This document shows, in pieces, positions 1 through 7,200 of a DNA stretch of 12,598 nt (positions within the stretch are counted from its first letter, which is position 1; each line of letters begins with the position of its first letter). The stretch comes from Liberiplasma sp046541015 (GTDB lineage: Bacteria; Bacillota_I; Bacilli_A; Izemoplasmatales; Izemoplasmataceae), in the NCBI GenBank assembly GCA_046541015.1, contig JBKHEA010000027.1, positions 1 through 12,598 on the forward strand. Reading direction: 5' to 3'. A program made the translations under genes and the position numbers. The notes beneath the pieces were generated by a model that did not search any database, was not told where the DNA came from, and saw nothing but the letters and a program-made list of their open reading frames with translations.

Positions 1-595
1 AAAACAAAAAGATGGTTGGATTGAAGTTATTACTGGACCGATGTTTGCAGGAAAAACTGAAGAATTAATTAGACGTATTAAACGTTTAGAATATGCTAAA
101 AAGAATATCATTGTTTTTAAACCTGTTATAGATAATAGATATGCCGATAATGAAGTTGTAAGTCACAATAATAACCGAACCAAATCGGTCAACATTTCTA
201 GTGGAAAAGAAATCTTCCAACATGTTAAGAGTGATACCGATGTGGTCGCGGTTGATGAAGTACAGTTTTTAGAACCAGAAACCGTAGATATTTTAAATTA
301 TCTAGCTGATCAAGGTAAGCGAGTTATTGTCAGCGGACTTGATACAGATTTTAGAGGCGAACCATTTAGTTTTATGCCAAAATTAATCGCGATTGCAGAA
401 TTTGTCACTAAGTTAACTGCTGTGTGTGTAAAATGTAGCGCACCGGCTACAAGAACGCAAAGAATAGTCAATGGTAAACCCGCAAAATACATGGATCCAA
501 TTGTTTTAATTGGGGCTAGTGAATCTTATGAGGCAAGATGTCGAAGTTGTCATAAAGTATACCGTAAACCGACAAAATACAAAGGAAGTTTATAG
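1..595 (+). CDS. tdk: Thymidine kinase (5' end cut by window edge)
   Basis: ATP-dependent cytosolic enzyme that phosphorylates thymidine (and deoxyuridine) to the monophosphate in pyrimidine salvage. The reading frame is open from base 2 and encodes DGWIEVITGP before the ATG at 41, so that ATG is internal: it lies inside the P-loop GPMFAGKT. The real start is probably only a few codons upstream of the window. Seen: P-loop (bases 35-58), Walker B-like VDEVQFL, the GLDTDFRGEPF segment, and four cysteines in two CxxC pairs (CVKC, CRSC) forming the structural zinc site of type II thymidine kinases. The C-terminal GASESYEARC region is the usual lasso/nucleoside-binding part. The end is normal for the family. 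tadA begins 2 bases after the stop, so the two are likely co-transcribed. Identity is secure; only the start is missing. Confidence 0.95.
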   Translation, partial: KQKDGWIEVITGPMFAGKTEELIRRIKRLEYAKKNIIVFKPVIDNRYADNEVVSHNNNRTKSVNISSGKEIFQHVKSDTDVVAVDEVQFLEPETVDILNYLADQGKRVIVSGLDTDFRGEPFSFMPKLIAIAEFVTKLTAVCVKCSAPATRTQRIVNGKPAKYMDPIVLIGASESYEARCRSCHKVYRKPTKYKGSL

Positions 596-597
596 GC

Positions 598-1059
598 ATG
601 ACCCATGATGATTACATGCGGCAAGCTTTGATTGAAGCAGAAATTGCACTAAAATTAAACGAAGTACCTGTTGGTGCCGTTGTTGTTAAAGATGGTAAAA
701 TTATTGGTCGTGGTCACAATACTAAAGAACAAGCGAACTTAGTCACTGGCCATGCTGAAATTAATGCAATAAACGACGCAAGTAAAAAACTAGGTTCTTG
801 GCGTTTAGATGGATGTAGTCTTTATGTAACAATGGAACCTTGTGTAATGTGTTCTGGGGCTATTCTTCAATCACGTATAAAATATTTGATTTATGGAACA
901 GTTGATTATAAACATGGGTCACATCAATCTATAATTAACTTATTTAATAAATCAATAGATCATAAAGTTGAAGTGATTAGTGGAGTTTTAGAAGAGTCAT
1001 GTAAAAATATGCTGAAAACATTCTTTATTACTTTACGAAAAGATAAAGATAGTGTATAG
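598..1059 (+). CDS. tadA: tRNA-specific adenosine deaminase TadA
   Basis: Zinc enzyme that converts A34 to inosine in the wobble position of tRNA-Arg(ACG), letting one tRNA read CGU, CGC and CGA. The 153-residue length is normal. The catalytic motif HAE is at residues 52-54 (His52 zinc ligand, Glu54 proton shuttle) and PCVMC at 81-85 supplies zinc ligands Cys82 and Cys85. The N-terminal helix and the VPVGAVVV strand are typical of the TadA branch rather than of cytidine or guanine deaminases. The start follows the tdk stop by 2 bases, suggesting translational coupling. An SRP RNA gene follows directly, as in B. subtilis (recalled order tadA-scr-dnaX), which strengthens the assignment. The substrate tRNA-Arg is not in this window. 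Confidence 0.95.
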   Translation: MTHDDYMRQALIEAEIALKLNEVPVGAVVVKDGKIIGRGHNTKEQANLVTGHAEINAINDASKKLGSWRLDGCSLYVTMEPCVMCSGAILQSRIKYLIYGTVDYKHGSHQSIINLFNKSIDHKVEVISGVLEESCKNMLKTFFITLRKDKDSV

Positions 1060-1060
1060 T
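1032..1060 (+). promoter_or_regulatory. Candidate promoter for the SRP RNA
   Basis: TTTACG (1032-1037) and TATAGT (1055-1060) are separated by 17 bases, matching the sigma-70/A consensus at 4/6 and 5/6 positions. The -10 box overlaps the tadA stop codon. Predicted initiation around 1067 is a few bases before the SRP RNA terminal stem at 1074, which is the positional argument for it. In AT-rich DNA such matches also occur by chance. Confidence 0.4.
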
Positions 1061-1073
1061 AGAAAACGTTAGT

Positions 1074-1188
1074 AATCTCTTATCAATCATCCTCATTCAA
1101 TAGATAGTAACGAACCAGGTCAGGTCGGGAACGAAGCAGCCTTAAGTTTTCTATTTATGTGGGTGGGGATGCTTGATGAGAGATTTTT
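1074..1188 (+). ncRNA. ffs: Signal recognition particle RNA (small, 4.5S-like)
   Basis: RNA core of the signal recognition particle, which binds Ffh (SRP54) and targets nascent membrane and secreted proteins. The conserved domain IV core is present: ACCAGGTCAGGTC, a GGAA tetraloop at 1128-1131, then GAAGCAGCC. The tetraloop is closed by G1127-C1132, whereas the usual core (GTCCGGAAGGAAG) has C-G; this swap keeps pairing. The flanks fold on each other: AATCTCTTATCAA (1074-1086) pairs with TTGATGAGAGATT (1173-1185), with inner pairing CATCC/GGATG and ATAGATAG/CTATTTAT. A run of five T ends the gene at 1184-1188, so the terminal stem probably doubles as terminator. At about 110 nt it is the short form without an Alu domain, unlike the roughly 270-nt B. 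subtilis scRNA. Exact ends are inferred from the stem. Confidence 0.92.
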
Positions 1189-1191
1189 AAT

Positions 1192-1198
1192 AGGAGGG
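1192..1198 (+). promoter_or_regulatory. Strong ribosome binding site deciding a TTG start
   Basis: AGGAGGG lies 5 bases upstream of the TTG at 1204. No in-frame ATG or GTG has comparable support, so it fixes the start of the phosphatase gene. Confidence 0.8.
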
Positions 1199-1203
1199 TT
1201 AAA

Positions 1204-1980
1204 TTGAAAAAATTGATCTTTTTAGATTTAGACGGTACGATTATTGATCATGTGATTAATGATGTTCCAGAATCTACTATTAGAACCATCGCAAATTTAC
1301 AAAAAAATAATCATAAAGTAATCATCGCAACAGGAAGACCACCTTCTCTTTTTTATGGTGTCGATAAGCGTTTAAACATTGACTCCTATATTGCCGCAAA
1401 TGGTAGATATGTTATTTATGAAGGTAAAGAACTTCTTAATGACTATATTGATAAAACACTGGTTAGAAGATTTGTTAAAGATATGAATGATGCTGGGTAT
1501 GATGTTGGTTTTGAAACAAAAGATGATTACGCAGTCAATACTAAAAACACAAAATTCCCAGATTTATTTAGTGATCATTTTCATCTAGAGTACCCAAAAG
1601 TAATTGAAAACTTTCACATTGATAGTGAAATATTACAAATGGTCCTTTTTACTGATAATAAAGATGTTATCGAAAATCTCTCGGAAACCTATCCTGAGCT
1701 AGAATTTAACTTATCATGTCCTTATGGTATTGATGTTAATTTAAAAGGTGGCATGAAAGATATAGGTATTAATATTATTTGTAATTATCTAAATGTACCT
1801 ATTAGCGAAACAATAGCGGTTGGTGATGGTTACAATGATATTAGCATGATAAAAAAAGCTGGAATTGGAATTGCAATGGGTAATGCAAGAGAAGCACTTA
1901 AAGAAGTTGCTGATTATGTTACAGATGATTGCACCAATGATGGTATTGAAAAAATTATGAAAAAACTAGAATTAATATAA
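1204..1980 (+). CDS. Cof-type HAD-superfamily phosphatase
   Basis: Cytosolic Mg-dependent hydrolase of the Cof/YbiV/YkrA-like class IIB HAD family; members dephosphorylate sugar phosphates, FMN, PLP or similar small metabolites. The substrate cannot be read from sequence. Seen: motif I DLDGT (nucleophile Asp8, acid/base Asp10), motif II Thr43 in IATGRP, motif III Lys184 in GGMKDIG, and motif IV GDGYND (206-211) followed by the family's IAMGNA. The cap lies between motifs II and III. The 258-residue length is typical. It starts with TTG behind a strong ribosome binding site and sits just behind the SRP RNA, with no separate promoter recognised. In B. subtilis dnaX occupies this place, so here it is replaced. 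It ends in a bidirectional terminator facing the sensor kinase. Confidence 0.88.
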   Translation: MKKLIFLDLDGTIIDHVINDVPESTIRTIANLQKNNHKVIIATGRPPSLFYGVDKRLNIDSYIAANGRYVIYEGKELLNDYIDKTLVRRFVKDMNDAGYDVGFETKDDYAVNTKNTKFPDLFSDHFHLEYPKVIENFHIDSEILQMVLFTDNKDVIENLSETYPELEFNLSCPYGIDVNLKGGMKDIGINIICNYLNVPISETIAVGDGYNDISMIKKAGIGIAMGNAREALKEVADYVTDDCTNDGIEKIMKKLELI

Positions 1981-2024
1981 AAAAACATTGGATTTTCAGC
2001 TTATCTGAAAAATTCAATGTTTTT
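1981..2024. terminator. Bidirectional intrinsic terminator between convergent genes
   Basis: AAAAACATTGGATTTTCAG (1981-1999) pairs with CTGAAAAATTCAATGTTTTT (2005-2024), about 18 pairs with one bulge and a 5-base loop. The A-run on one side and T-run on the other give a U-tail in both directions, so it can end the phosphatase transcript (+) and the sensor-kinase transcript (-). It begins right after the phosphatase stop and overlaps the kinase stop codon at 2023-2025. Confidence 0.9.
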
Positions 2025-3756
2025 ATTTGGTAAGAGGAGCTTTGAACGAAGCTTTAACCCCGTTTTGAATATTTTGAATAGAGTATTCAAATTGATGGGC
2101 TTTTAAAACTTCGCTAACTAAGTATAAACCAATGCCAGTACCTTTTGATTTTTCTAACAAAGGGTTTGACGGATTGATTGTATAAAAAGGCATCCATATG
2201 TGTTCTAAATGGTTTGCATCAATAGTTGTTCCCATGTTGATAATTTCAAAATAGGCATGAGTACTGTCTTTATAAACACGTACACTTATCATTTCAGAAT
2301 CAGGTGTATTTTTAATAGCATTCGTAAAGAAATTTGAAATTACACGTTTTATTAGTTTCTTATCGGCAGTAATTTTCACTGTTGTATCTAAATCTTTTTT
2401 AAGGTTAAATTGATATTTTTTCATAATATTTGAAAAATCATTAACAAAAAATTCTACAAGATGACTTAGGTTAAACTCTTCTAAATCTAACGGTATTTCA
2501 TGATCTTCTAGTCTATATATTTCAAGTAAATCTTGTAACATCATCGAAGATTTATTAATCTCATTTAAAACATTCTTCAGTTCATCGCTATAATTTTCTT
2601 CAGGTATAATATTATCTAAAATGGCTTGAATGGTAACTTGCATAATCATTAAAGGAGTTTTTAATTCATGTGAAATTGAAGAAACTAATTGTTTTTTCAA
2701 TTTTGTTTGTTCAGTTTGTTGTTTATATAAAGCGATCAACTCATTATTTTTGTTATTAATTGTCTCAATGGTTTGCTTTAAGTTTTTTGCAATTAAATTG
2801 ATGCTATTAGATAAGGATGTAGTTTCCTTACTTTTGTATTCATGTGTACTGACTTCAAAATTAAGATTAGCAATTTGCCTAGCCGTTTTTTCGATATTTT
2901 TTATTGGATTTGAGGCAGTGTTTCCAATTCTAAGACTCCATAAGATAATAATAACAATAGCGGTTAAATAAACATAGTTTTGATAGGATGATACAATACT
3001 TATGATTGAGGAAGTATCTTGGACTTGAATGATAGTCATAACATAGGTCCAATCATTAATTGGTTTAATAAAAATTAATGAGTTTACAGGACCATCATCA
3101 GATTGATAGCGAAAACCATCATCATAAACATAATCACTGAGTGAAATTTCATTATTTGATATCTTACCTAACTCGGTTTGAACTATAAAATTTTGTTCAT
3201 AAAGAAAGTTGAGATTGTAAGGTTTATTAACTTCTGTTATAAACCCTTGGATTTCAATACAATCCACCAAGCAACTCTGATCGTATAAAGAGGTATTGTT
3301 TAGTTCTAAAGATCTAATAGTATAATTAGAACTACTTGAAGCTACAACGGTTGCTTCAACATAATTGCCTATACTGTAAGTATGCTCGTTATCTAAGATT
3401 AATAATTGATAGTCTGTTAAACCATCAATTGTTTGAACTGTAATTGAGTATTCTGAATATTGATAATTAGTTACTCTAAAGTTTTGGTCAAGGATCACAG
3501 AATAAGCATTGTAATTTTTAGTGAAATCATATACTATATCATAATGTTCTGTTGTATTATGATTTTTTAGTTCATCAACATAAATATTAAAATCTTCTTC
3601 GAAAGTTTGAATTTCTCTTTGAATATAGAAATTTCTAAAAAATACAGAATTTAAAAATAATTGCAAGATGAAAAATGTGATAAATACTAAGATAATAGTC
3701 ATTATAATTTGACTTGATAAAGATAAACGGGCATATAATTTAGTAAGTTTATTCAT
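2023..3756 (-). CDS. Membrane sensor histidine kinase (HAMP-HisKA-HATPase)
   Basis: Transmembrane sensor of a two-component system; it should autophosphorylate on His and pass phosphate to the regulator encoded just upstream. I choose the ATG at 3754-3756 (577 residues) over a TTG four codons earlier, because GAGG lies 6 bases before the ATG. Domains: helix 1 at about 15-40, an extracytoplasmic region of about 210 residues (45-258) containing a close cysteine pair CLVDC (162-166), helix 2 at about 261-278, HAMP at about 279-335, a coiled segment, HisKA with SSISHELKTP (phospho-His at 363), N-box NFFTNAIKN, and G2 box KGTGIGLYL. The G1 region reads IINMGTTI, an N.G..I variant rather than the textbook DxGxG, as in some VanS-like kinases, so activity is still expected. 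Its ATG overlaps the regulator stop by 8 bases (ATGAATAA). The ligand is unknown; no family was recognised for the sensor domain. Confidence 0.92.
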   Translation of the reverse strand: MNKLTKLYARLSLSSQIIMTIILVFITFFILQLFLNSVFFRNFYIQREIQTFEEDFNIYVDELKNHNTTEHYDIVYDFTKNYNAYSVILDQNFRVTNYQYSEYSITVQTIDGLTDYQLLILDNEHTYSIGNYVEATVVASSSSNYTIRSLELNNTSLYDQSCLVDCIEIQGFITEVNKPYNLNFLYEQNFIVQTELGKISNNEISLSDYVYDDGFRYQSDDGPVNSLIFIKPINDWTYVMTIIQVQDTSSIISIVSSYQNYVYLTAIVIIILWSLRIGNTASNPIKNIEKTARQIANLNFEVSTHEYKSKETTSLSNSINLIAKNLKQTIETINNKNNELIALYKQQTEQTKLKKQLVSSISHELKTPLMIMQVTIQAILDNIIPEENYSDELKNVLNEINKSSMMLQDLLEIYRLEDHEIPLDLEEFNLSHLVEFFVNDFSNIMKKYQFNLKKDLDTTVKITADKKLIKRVISNFFTNAIKNTPDSEMISVRVYKDSTHAYFEIINMGTTIDANHLEHIWMPFYTINPSNPLLEKSKGTGIGLYLVSEVLKAHQFEYSIQNIQNGVKASFKAPLTK

Positions 3757-4441
3757 CAATTGCCTCAAATCTGTAACCTACCCCAAATACGGTTTTAATA
3801 TAATTAGAGTAAAGACCAAGATGTTTTCTTAATTTTTTTACATAGGTATCTACAATCCTATCTTCAACGTAAACATCTATGCCCCAAACCTCATCAAGAA
3901 GATGATTTCTTGAACAGATTTTACCTTCATGTTCAACAAAATATTTTAGCAAATCGAATTCGGTTTTAGATAACTCTAACTCTTTTTCATCAACAAAGAT
4001 TTTGTGGGTATTAGTATTGACCACAATGTGATTTGTCTTTATGATTCCTGAGTGTATGATAGAATGATTTTGGTTTTTAATACGCTCTAATAAGTTTTTT
4101 GTTTTAGCAACTAAAACTTTAGGGTTAAATGGTTTTGTAATATAATCATCTACCCTTAACGAATAACCTTTTAAGATATCTTCTTCCTCACTTAAGGCAC
4201 TCATCATAATGATAGGAATGGCTGAGACTTCGCGAATTTTGCGCGCAATTTCCCATCCATTAGTTCCTGGCATCATAATATCTAGTATAACAATATCTAC
4301 TGGCTGATGGTTAAATATTTTCAATGCTTCAACGCCAGTATAGGCACTAAACACATTGAAATCTTCAGCTTTAAAGTAATTAGAAACCATTCTATTTATT
4401 GTTGGTTCGTCTTCGACAATTAAAATAGTATATTTTACCAT
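3749..4441 (-). CDS. OmpR/PhoB-family response regulator
   Basis: Cytosolic DNA-binding regulator, very likely the partner of the overlapping sensor kinase. The receiver domain (about 1-120) has the acidic pair Glu10/Asp11, phospho-acceptor Asp54 in VILDIMMPG, Ser81 in IIMMSAL and Lys103 in TKPF. The winged-helix domain (about 128-228) has the typical ELSKTEFDLLKYF, then VEDRIVDTYVKKLRKHLG recognition-helix region, and ends in VFGVGYRFE. The segment before TKPF reads GYSLRVDDY in place of the usual GLELGADDY, a mild departure. I choose the ATG at 4439-4441 (230 residues) because GAGGTGG is 5 bases upstream; an earlier in-frame start at 4480 would lie in the promoter. Transcription diverges from mnmG. 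Targets are unknown; autoregulation of the divergent region is plausible. Confidence 0.93.
   Translation of the reverse strand: MVKYTILIVEDEPTINRMVSNYFKAEDFNVFSAYTGVEALKIFNHQPVDIVILDIMMPGTNGWEIARKIREVSAIPIIMMSALSEEEDILKGYSLRVDDYITKPFNPKVLVAKTKNLLERIKNQNHSIIHSGIIKTNHIVVNTNTHKIFVDEKELELSKTEFDLLKYFVEHEGKICSRNHLLDEVWGIDVYVEDRIVDTYVKKLRKHLGLYSNYIKTVFGVGYRFEAIDE
3763..3766 (-). promoter_or_regulatory. Ribosome binding site deciding the kinase start
   Basis: On the minus strand GAGG lies 6 bases before the ATG at 3754-3756 and inside the end of the regulator gene. It supports this ATG over the TTG at 3766-3768, which would overlap the site itself. Confidence 0.65.
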
Positions 4442-4446
4442 AAAGA

Positions 4447-4453
4447 CCACCTC
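4447..4453 (-). promoter_or_regulatory. Ribosome binding site of the response regulator
   Basis: GAGGTGG on the minus strand, 5 bases before ATG 4439-4441. It rejects the upstream in-frame start at 4480. Confidence 0.8.
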
Positions 4454-4462
4454 TTTATAGAT

Positions 4463-4490
4463 ATTATATATTAAGTACAAGACATATCAA
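4463..4490 (-). promoter_or_regulatory. Promoter of the two-component operon
   Basis: On the minus strand TTGATA (4490-4485) and TATAAT (4468-4463) are separated by 16 bases, matching consensus at 5/6 and 6/6. Initiation near 4456 would give a leader of only about 15 bases, just enough for the GAGGTGG site. Confidence 0.65.
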
Positions 4491-4501
4491 AGGTAATATT
4501 C

Positions 4502-4530
4502 TTTACTAAAGTTGTAAATCATAATAAAAT
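4502..4530 (+). promoter_or_regulatory. Candidate mnmG promoter
   Basis: TTTACT (4502-4507) and TAAAAT (4525-4530) are separated by 17 bases (4/6 and 5/6 matches). The predicted start near 4537 leaves about 15 bases before the ATG. The -35 lies 11 bases from the divergent regulator's -35, so the two promoters could interfere or share an operator. The palindrome CTTTACTAAAG (4501-4511) covers the -35. Confidence 0.45.
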
Positions 4531-4540
4531 AACCATGAAA

Positions 4541-4545
4541 AGGTG
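4541..4545 (+). promoter_or_regulatory. Ribosome binding site deciding the mnmG start
   Basis: AGGTG lies 6 bases before ATG 4552 and overlaps the alternative in-frame GTG at 4543, which is therefore not the start. Confidence 0.7.
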
Positions 4546-4551
4546 ATTAAT

Positions 4552-6414
4552 ATGTATGACGTTATTGTAATAGGCGGTGGTCATGCTGGAAGTGAAGCAT
4601 GTTTAGCTAGCGCTAGAATGAATAAAAAGACACTACTTATAACAGGGAATATAAATTTTATTGCATCAATGCCTTGTAATCCATCAGTTGGAGGACCCGC
4701 TAAAGGGATTGTTGTAAGAGAAATCGATGCACTTGGTGGCGAGATGGCTAAAAATGCTGATGCGACTCAAATCCAAATGCGTCTTTTAAACTATTCTAAA
4801 GGACCTGCCGTAAGAGCTTTAAGAGCTCAATCAGATAAAGTTGCATACTCTAGAAGAATGAAAGAAGTCATTTTAAATCAAGACAATCTAGATGTTAAAG
4901 AAGCCTATGTAAAGTCTTTAGTGATTGAGAATAACGAAGTTAAGGGTGTGTTATTAGAGACGGGTGAAACTTACTTAGCACCGAGTGTCATTATTACTAC
5001 AGGGACTTATTTAAATAGTAAAATACTAGTTGGTGCAACGTCAAAAAGCATGGGACCCGATAAACAAAAACCATCTTTAGGGCTTAGTCCACAATTAAAA
5101 GAATTAGGATTTAATCTCTTTAGGTTAAAAACAGGGACACCACCAAGAATTAAGCGAGATAGTATCGATTTTTCTGTTACTGAAAGACATGATGGAGATA
5201 GAGTTATTAGACATTTTTCACACTTTTCAAATGAAACATATGATATTGATGCACAATATCCTTGTTATTTAACTTATACAGCACCAAATACACATATTAT
5301 TATTAATAATAATCTAGGTAAATCAGCTATGTACAGCGGTGTTGTTGAGGGTGTTGGTCCAAGATATTGTCCATCCATAGAAGATAAACTAGTACGCTTT
5401 CAAGATAAAGAACGTCACCAAATATTTTTAGAACCCGAATCGGTTGAACTAGATGAAATTTATGTTCAAGGTTTTTCAACATCAATGCCTGAAGATATTC
5501 AAGAACAAATGGTGCATTCTATACCAGGATTAGAAAAGGCAGTGATTACTAAATATGCATACGCTATAGAATATGATGCTATCGATGCTAGACAATTATG
5601 GCCGACCCTTGAATCTAAAAATTACAAAGGGCTATATTTTGCTGGCCAAATTAACGGAACGAGTGGGTATGAGGAAGCAGCTTGTCAAGGATTAATGGCA
5701 GGAATAAACGCAAGTTTGAAATTAGATAATAAAGATCCGCTAATTTTAAAAAGAAATGAAGCTTATATAGGGGTGTTAATTGATGACCTTGTTACAAAAG
5801 GAACTATAGAACCCTACCGACTTTTAACATCTAGAGCTGAATATAGATTATTGTTAAGACACGATAATGCCGCTGTTCGTCTAATGGATTATGGATTTAA
5901 GACAGGACTATTAAAAAAAGAAATATACGATAAGTTTCTTGAAGAAAAAGAGAAAGTAAATGAGTTAAAAAGACAATTAAAAGCCCTTATTCTTTATCCA
6001 AATCAAGAGACAAATGATTTAGTTATCTCATTAGGAACGAGTCCATTAAAAGATAAAACTTCTTTTTATGATTTCGTAAAAAGACCTGAAATATCATCAC
6101 GATTAGTTAAATCGTTTATGGAAGATTTAAATTACAACGATGAAATATTTGAACAAGTTGATATTGATATTAAGTATGAAGGGTATATCCTCAAAGCTAA
6201 TAAACAAGCTGAAAAATTATTACAAATGGAAAATGTTAAAATACCAAAAGATTTAGATTATTCAAAGATTCACAATTTAGCATTAGAAGCTAGAGATAAA
6301 TTGAATAAAGTAAAACCTTTATCCATTGGACAAGCTTCAAGAATTAGTGGTGTAAATCCTAGTGATATATCTATTTTATTGGTTTATATAAAAGCTTTAA
6401 AAATAAATAATTAG
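4552..6414 (+). CDS. mnmG: tRNA uridine-5-carboxymethylaminomethyl synthase subunit MnmG (GidA)
   Basis: FAD-binding partner of MnmE; together they install (carboxymethyl)aminomethyl groups at C5 of wobble U34 in tRNAs such as Lys, Glu, Gln and Leu(UAA), several of which lie downstream here. The 620-residue length is full. Seen: N-terminal dinucleotide-binding VIGGGHAGSEA, PCNPSVGGPAKG, KTGTPPRI, the conserved cysteine in GPRYCPSIEDK, GTSGYEEAACQG, TSRAEYRLLLRHDNA, and the helical C-terminus ending in RISGVNPSDISILL, which contacts MnmE. The start ATG gives the canonical MYDVIVIGGG. mnmE is not in the window. The gene has its own promoter candidate and terminator and is followed by rsmG, the classical gidA-gidB pair beside bacterial origins. 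Confidence 0.97.
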   Translation: MYDVIVIGGGHAGSEACLASARMNKKTLLITGNINFIASMPCNPSVGGPAKGIVVREIDALGGEMAKNADATQIQMRLLNYSKGPAVRALRAQSDKVAYSRRMKEVILNQDNLDVKEAYVKSLVIENNEVKGVLLETGETYLAPSVIITTGTYLNSKILVGATSKSMGPDKQKPSLGLSPQLKELGFNLFRLKTGTPPRIKRDSIDFSVTERHDGDRVIRHFSHFSNETYDIDAQYPCYLTYTAPNTHIIINNNLGKSAMYSGVVEGVGPRYCPSIEDKLVRFQDKERHQIFLEPESVELDEIYVQGFSTSMPEDIQEQMVHSIPGLEKAVITKYAYAIEYDAIDARQLWPTLESKNYKGLYFAGQINGTSGYEEAACQGLMAGINASLKLDNKDPLILKRNEAYIGVLIDDLVTKGTIEPYRLLTSRAEYRLLLRHDNAAVRLMDYGFKTGLLKKEIYDKFLEEKEKVNELKRQLKALILYPNQETNDLVISLGTSPLKDKTSFYDFVKRPEISSRLVKSFMEDLNYNDEIFEQVDIDIKYEGYILKANKQAEKLLQMENVKIPKDLDYSKIHNLALEARDKLNKVKPLSIGQASRISGVNPSDISILLVYIKALKINN

Positions 6415-6441
6415 CGGTTTAACTAAGTGTTAAACCGTTTT
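6414..6441 (+). terminator. Intrinsic terminator after mnmG
   Basis: CGGTTTAAC (6415-6423) pairs perfectly with GTTAAACCG (6429-6437) around a 5-base loop, followed by TTTTAATTTATTT. It begins directly after the mnmG stop and precedes the rsmG promoter. Confidence 0.85.
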
Positions 6442-6447
6442 AATTTA

Positions 6448-6476
6448 TTTAAAGTCTAATCTATTTATGATAAAAT
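6448..6476 (+). promoter_or_regulatory. Candidate rsmG promoter with extended -10
   Basis: TTTAAA (6448-6453) is 17 bases from TAAAAT (6471-6476), and a TG at 6468-6469 makes an extended -10, TGATAAAAT. The same nine bases stand upstream of parA at 9648-9656. The leader would be only about 12-17 bases. Confidence 0.5.
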
Positions 6477-6494
6477 AAACCAAGGTGATGATTT

Positions 6495-7181
6495 ATGATG
6501 AAAGATTTTCTAGAACTGCTTAATAATGATAAAATTGAATATGATCAGGATATGTTAGATAAATTTGAAATCTATTATGAAACATTGATTGAGTGGAACA
6601 AGAAAATGAATCTAACTGCAATAACAGATAAAGAAGAGGTCTATAAAAAACATTTTTATGATTCTTTATGCTTAGCTAAGGCCCTTCCAATGAAAAACCA
6701 AACACTACTTGATGTTGGTAGTGGCGCAGGGTTTCCAAGTATCCCTTTAAAGATTATCTATCCAAATCTTAAAGTTACAATTGTAGATTCGTTAAAAAAA
6801 AGAATAGGATTTCTTGAAAATCTAATTGATAAAATTGGTGTGGATATTACTTTAATACACAGTAGAATTGAAGATTTTGAGTTAAAAGAATCATTTGATA
6901 TTGTCACTGCAAGAGCCGTTGCAAACTTAACTATATTAACCGAATTTTGTATGCCTTTTGTAAAAGTTAACGGTTACTTTTTGCCATTAAAGTCAAAATC
7001 CTTAAATGAAGAACTTTCTCAAGCGTTACAAGCGATCAAAATTTTAGGAGGAAAATACATAAAAACTATCGATTACTCATACAATAATCTAGAAAGATAT
7101 ATTGTAATGATAAATAAGAAAAAAGAATCCCCTAAGAAATATCCAAGAGATTTTAGTAAAATAAAGAAACAACCATTATAA
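6495..7181 (+). CDS. rsmG: 16S rRNA (guanine-527-N7) methyltransferase RsmG (GidB)
   Basis: SAM-dependent methyltransferase that makes m7G527 in 16S rRNA; loss of the enzyme gives low-level streptomycin resistance in other bacteria. The 228-residue length is normal. Seen: N-terminal helical WNKKMNLTAITD and KHFYDSL, SAM-binding LDVGSGAGFP (72-81), acidic VDSLKKRIGFLE ending strand 2, and VTARAVANL (137-145). The C-terminus is basic. AAGGTG at 6482-6487 serves the first of two adjacent ATGs (6495); the second (6498) is possible and would remove one Met. It heads an apparent operon with two membrane proteins, the first beginning 19 bases after the stop with its own ribosome binding site. Confidence 0.97.
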   Translation: MMKDFLELLNNDKIEYDQDMLDKFEIYYETLIEWNKKMNLTAITDKEEVYKKHFYDSLCLAKALPMKNQTLLDVGSGAGFPSIPLKIIYPNLKVTIVDSLKKRIGFLENLIDKIGVDITLIHSRIEDFELKESFDIVTARAVANLTILTEFCMPFVKVNGYFLPLKSKSLNEELSQALQAIKILGGKYIKTIDYSYNNLERYIVMINKKKESPKKYPRDFSKIKKQPL

Positions 7182-7200
7182 AAGAAAGGAGCTACTTACT

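Noticed and set aside
310..492. Minus-strand open frame inside tdk
   Set aside because: Short, no start signals, and fully inside a well-supported gene.
2630..2971. Open frame on the plus strand inside the sensor kinase
   Set aside because: It lies antisense to the HAMP/HisKA region with no ribosome binding site or recognisable domain; chance in AT-rich DNA.
5990..6330. TTATCCAAA and TTATCCATT inside mnmG as DnaA boxes
   Set aside because: One and two mismatches, isolated within conserved coding sequence; not supported next to the perfect pair at 9589-9611.
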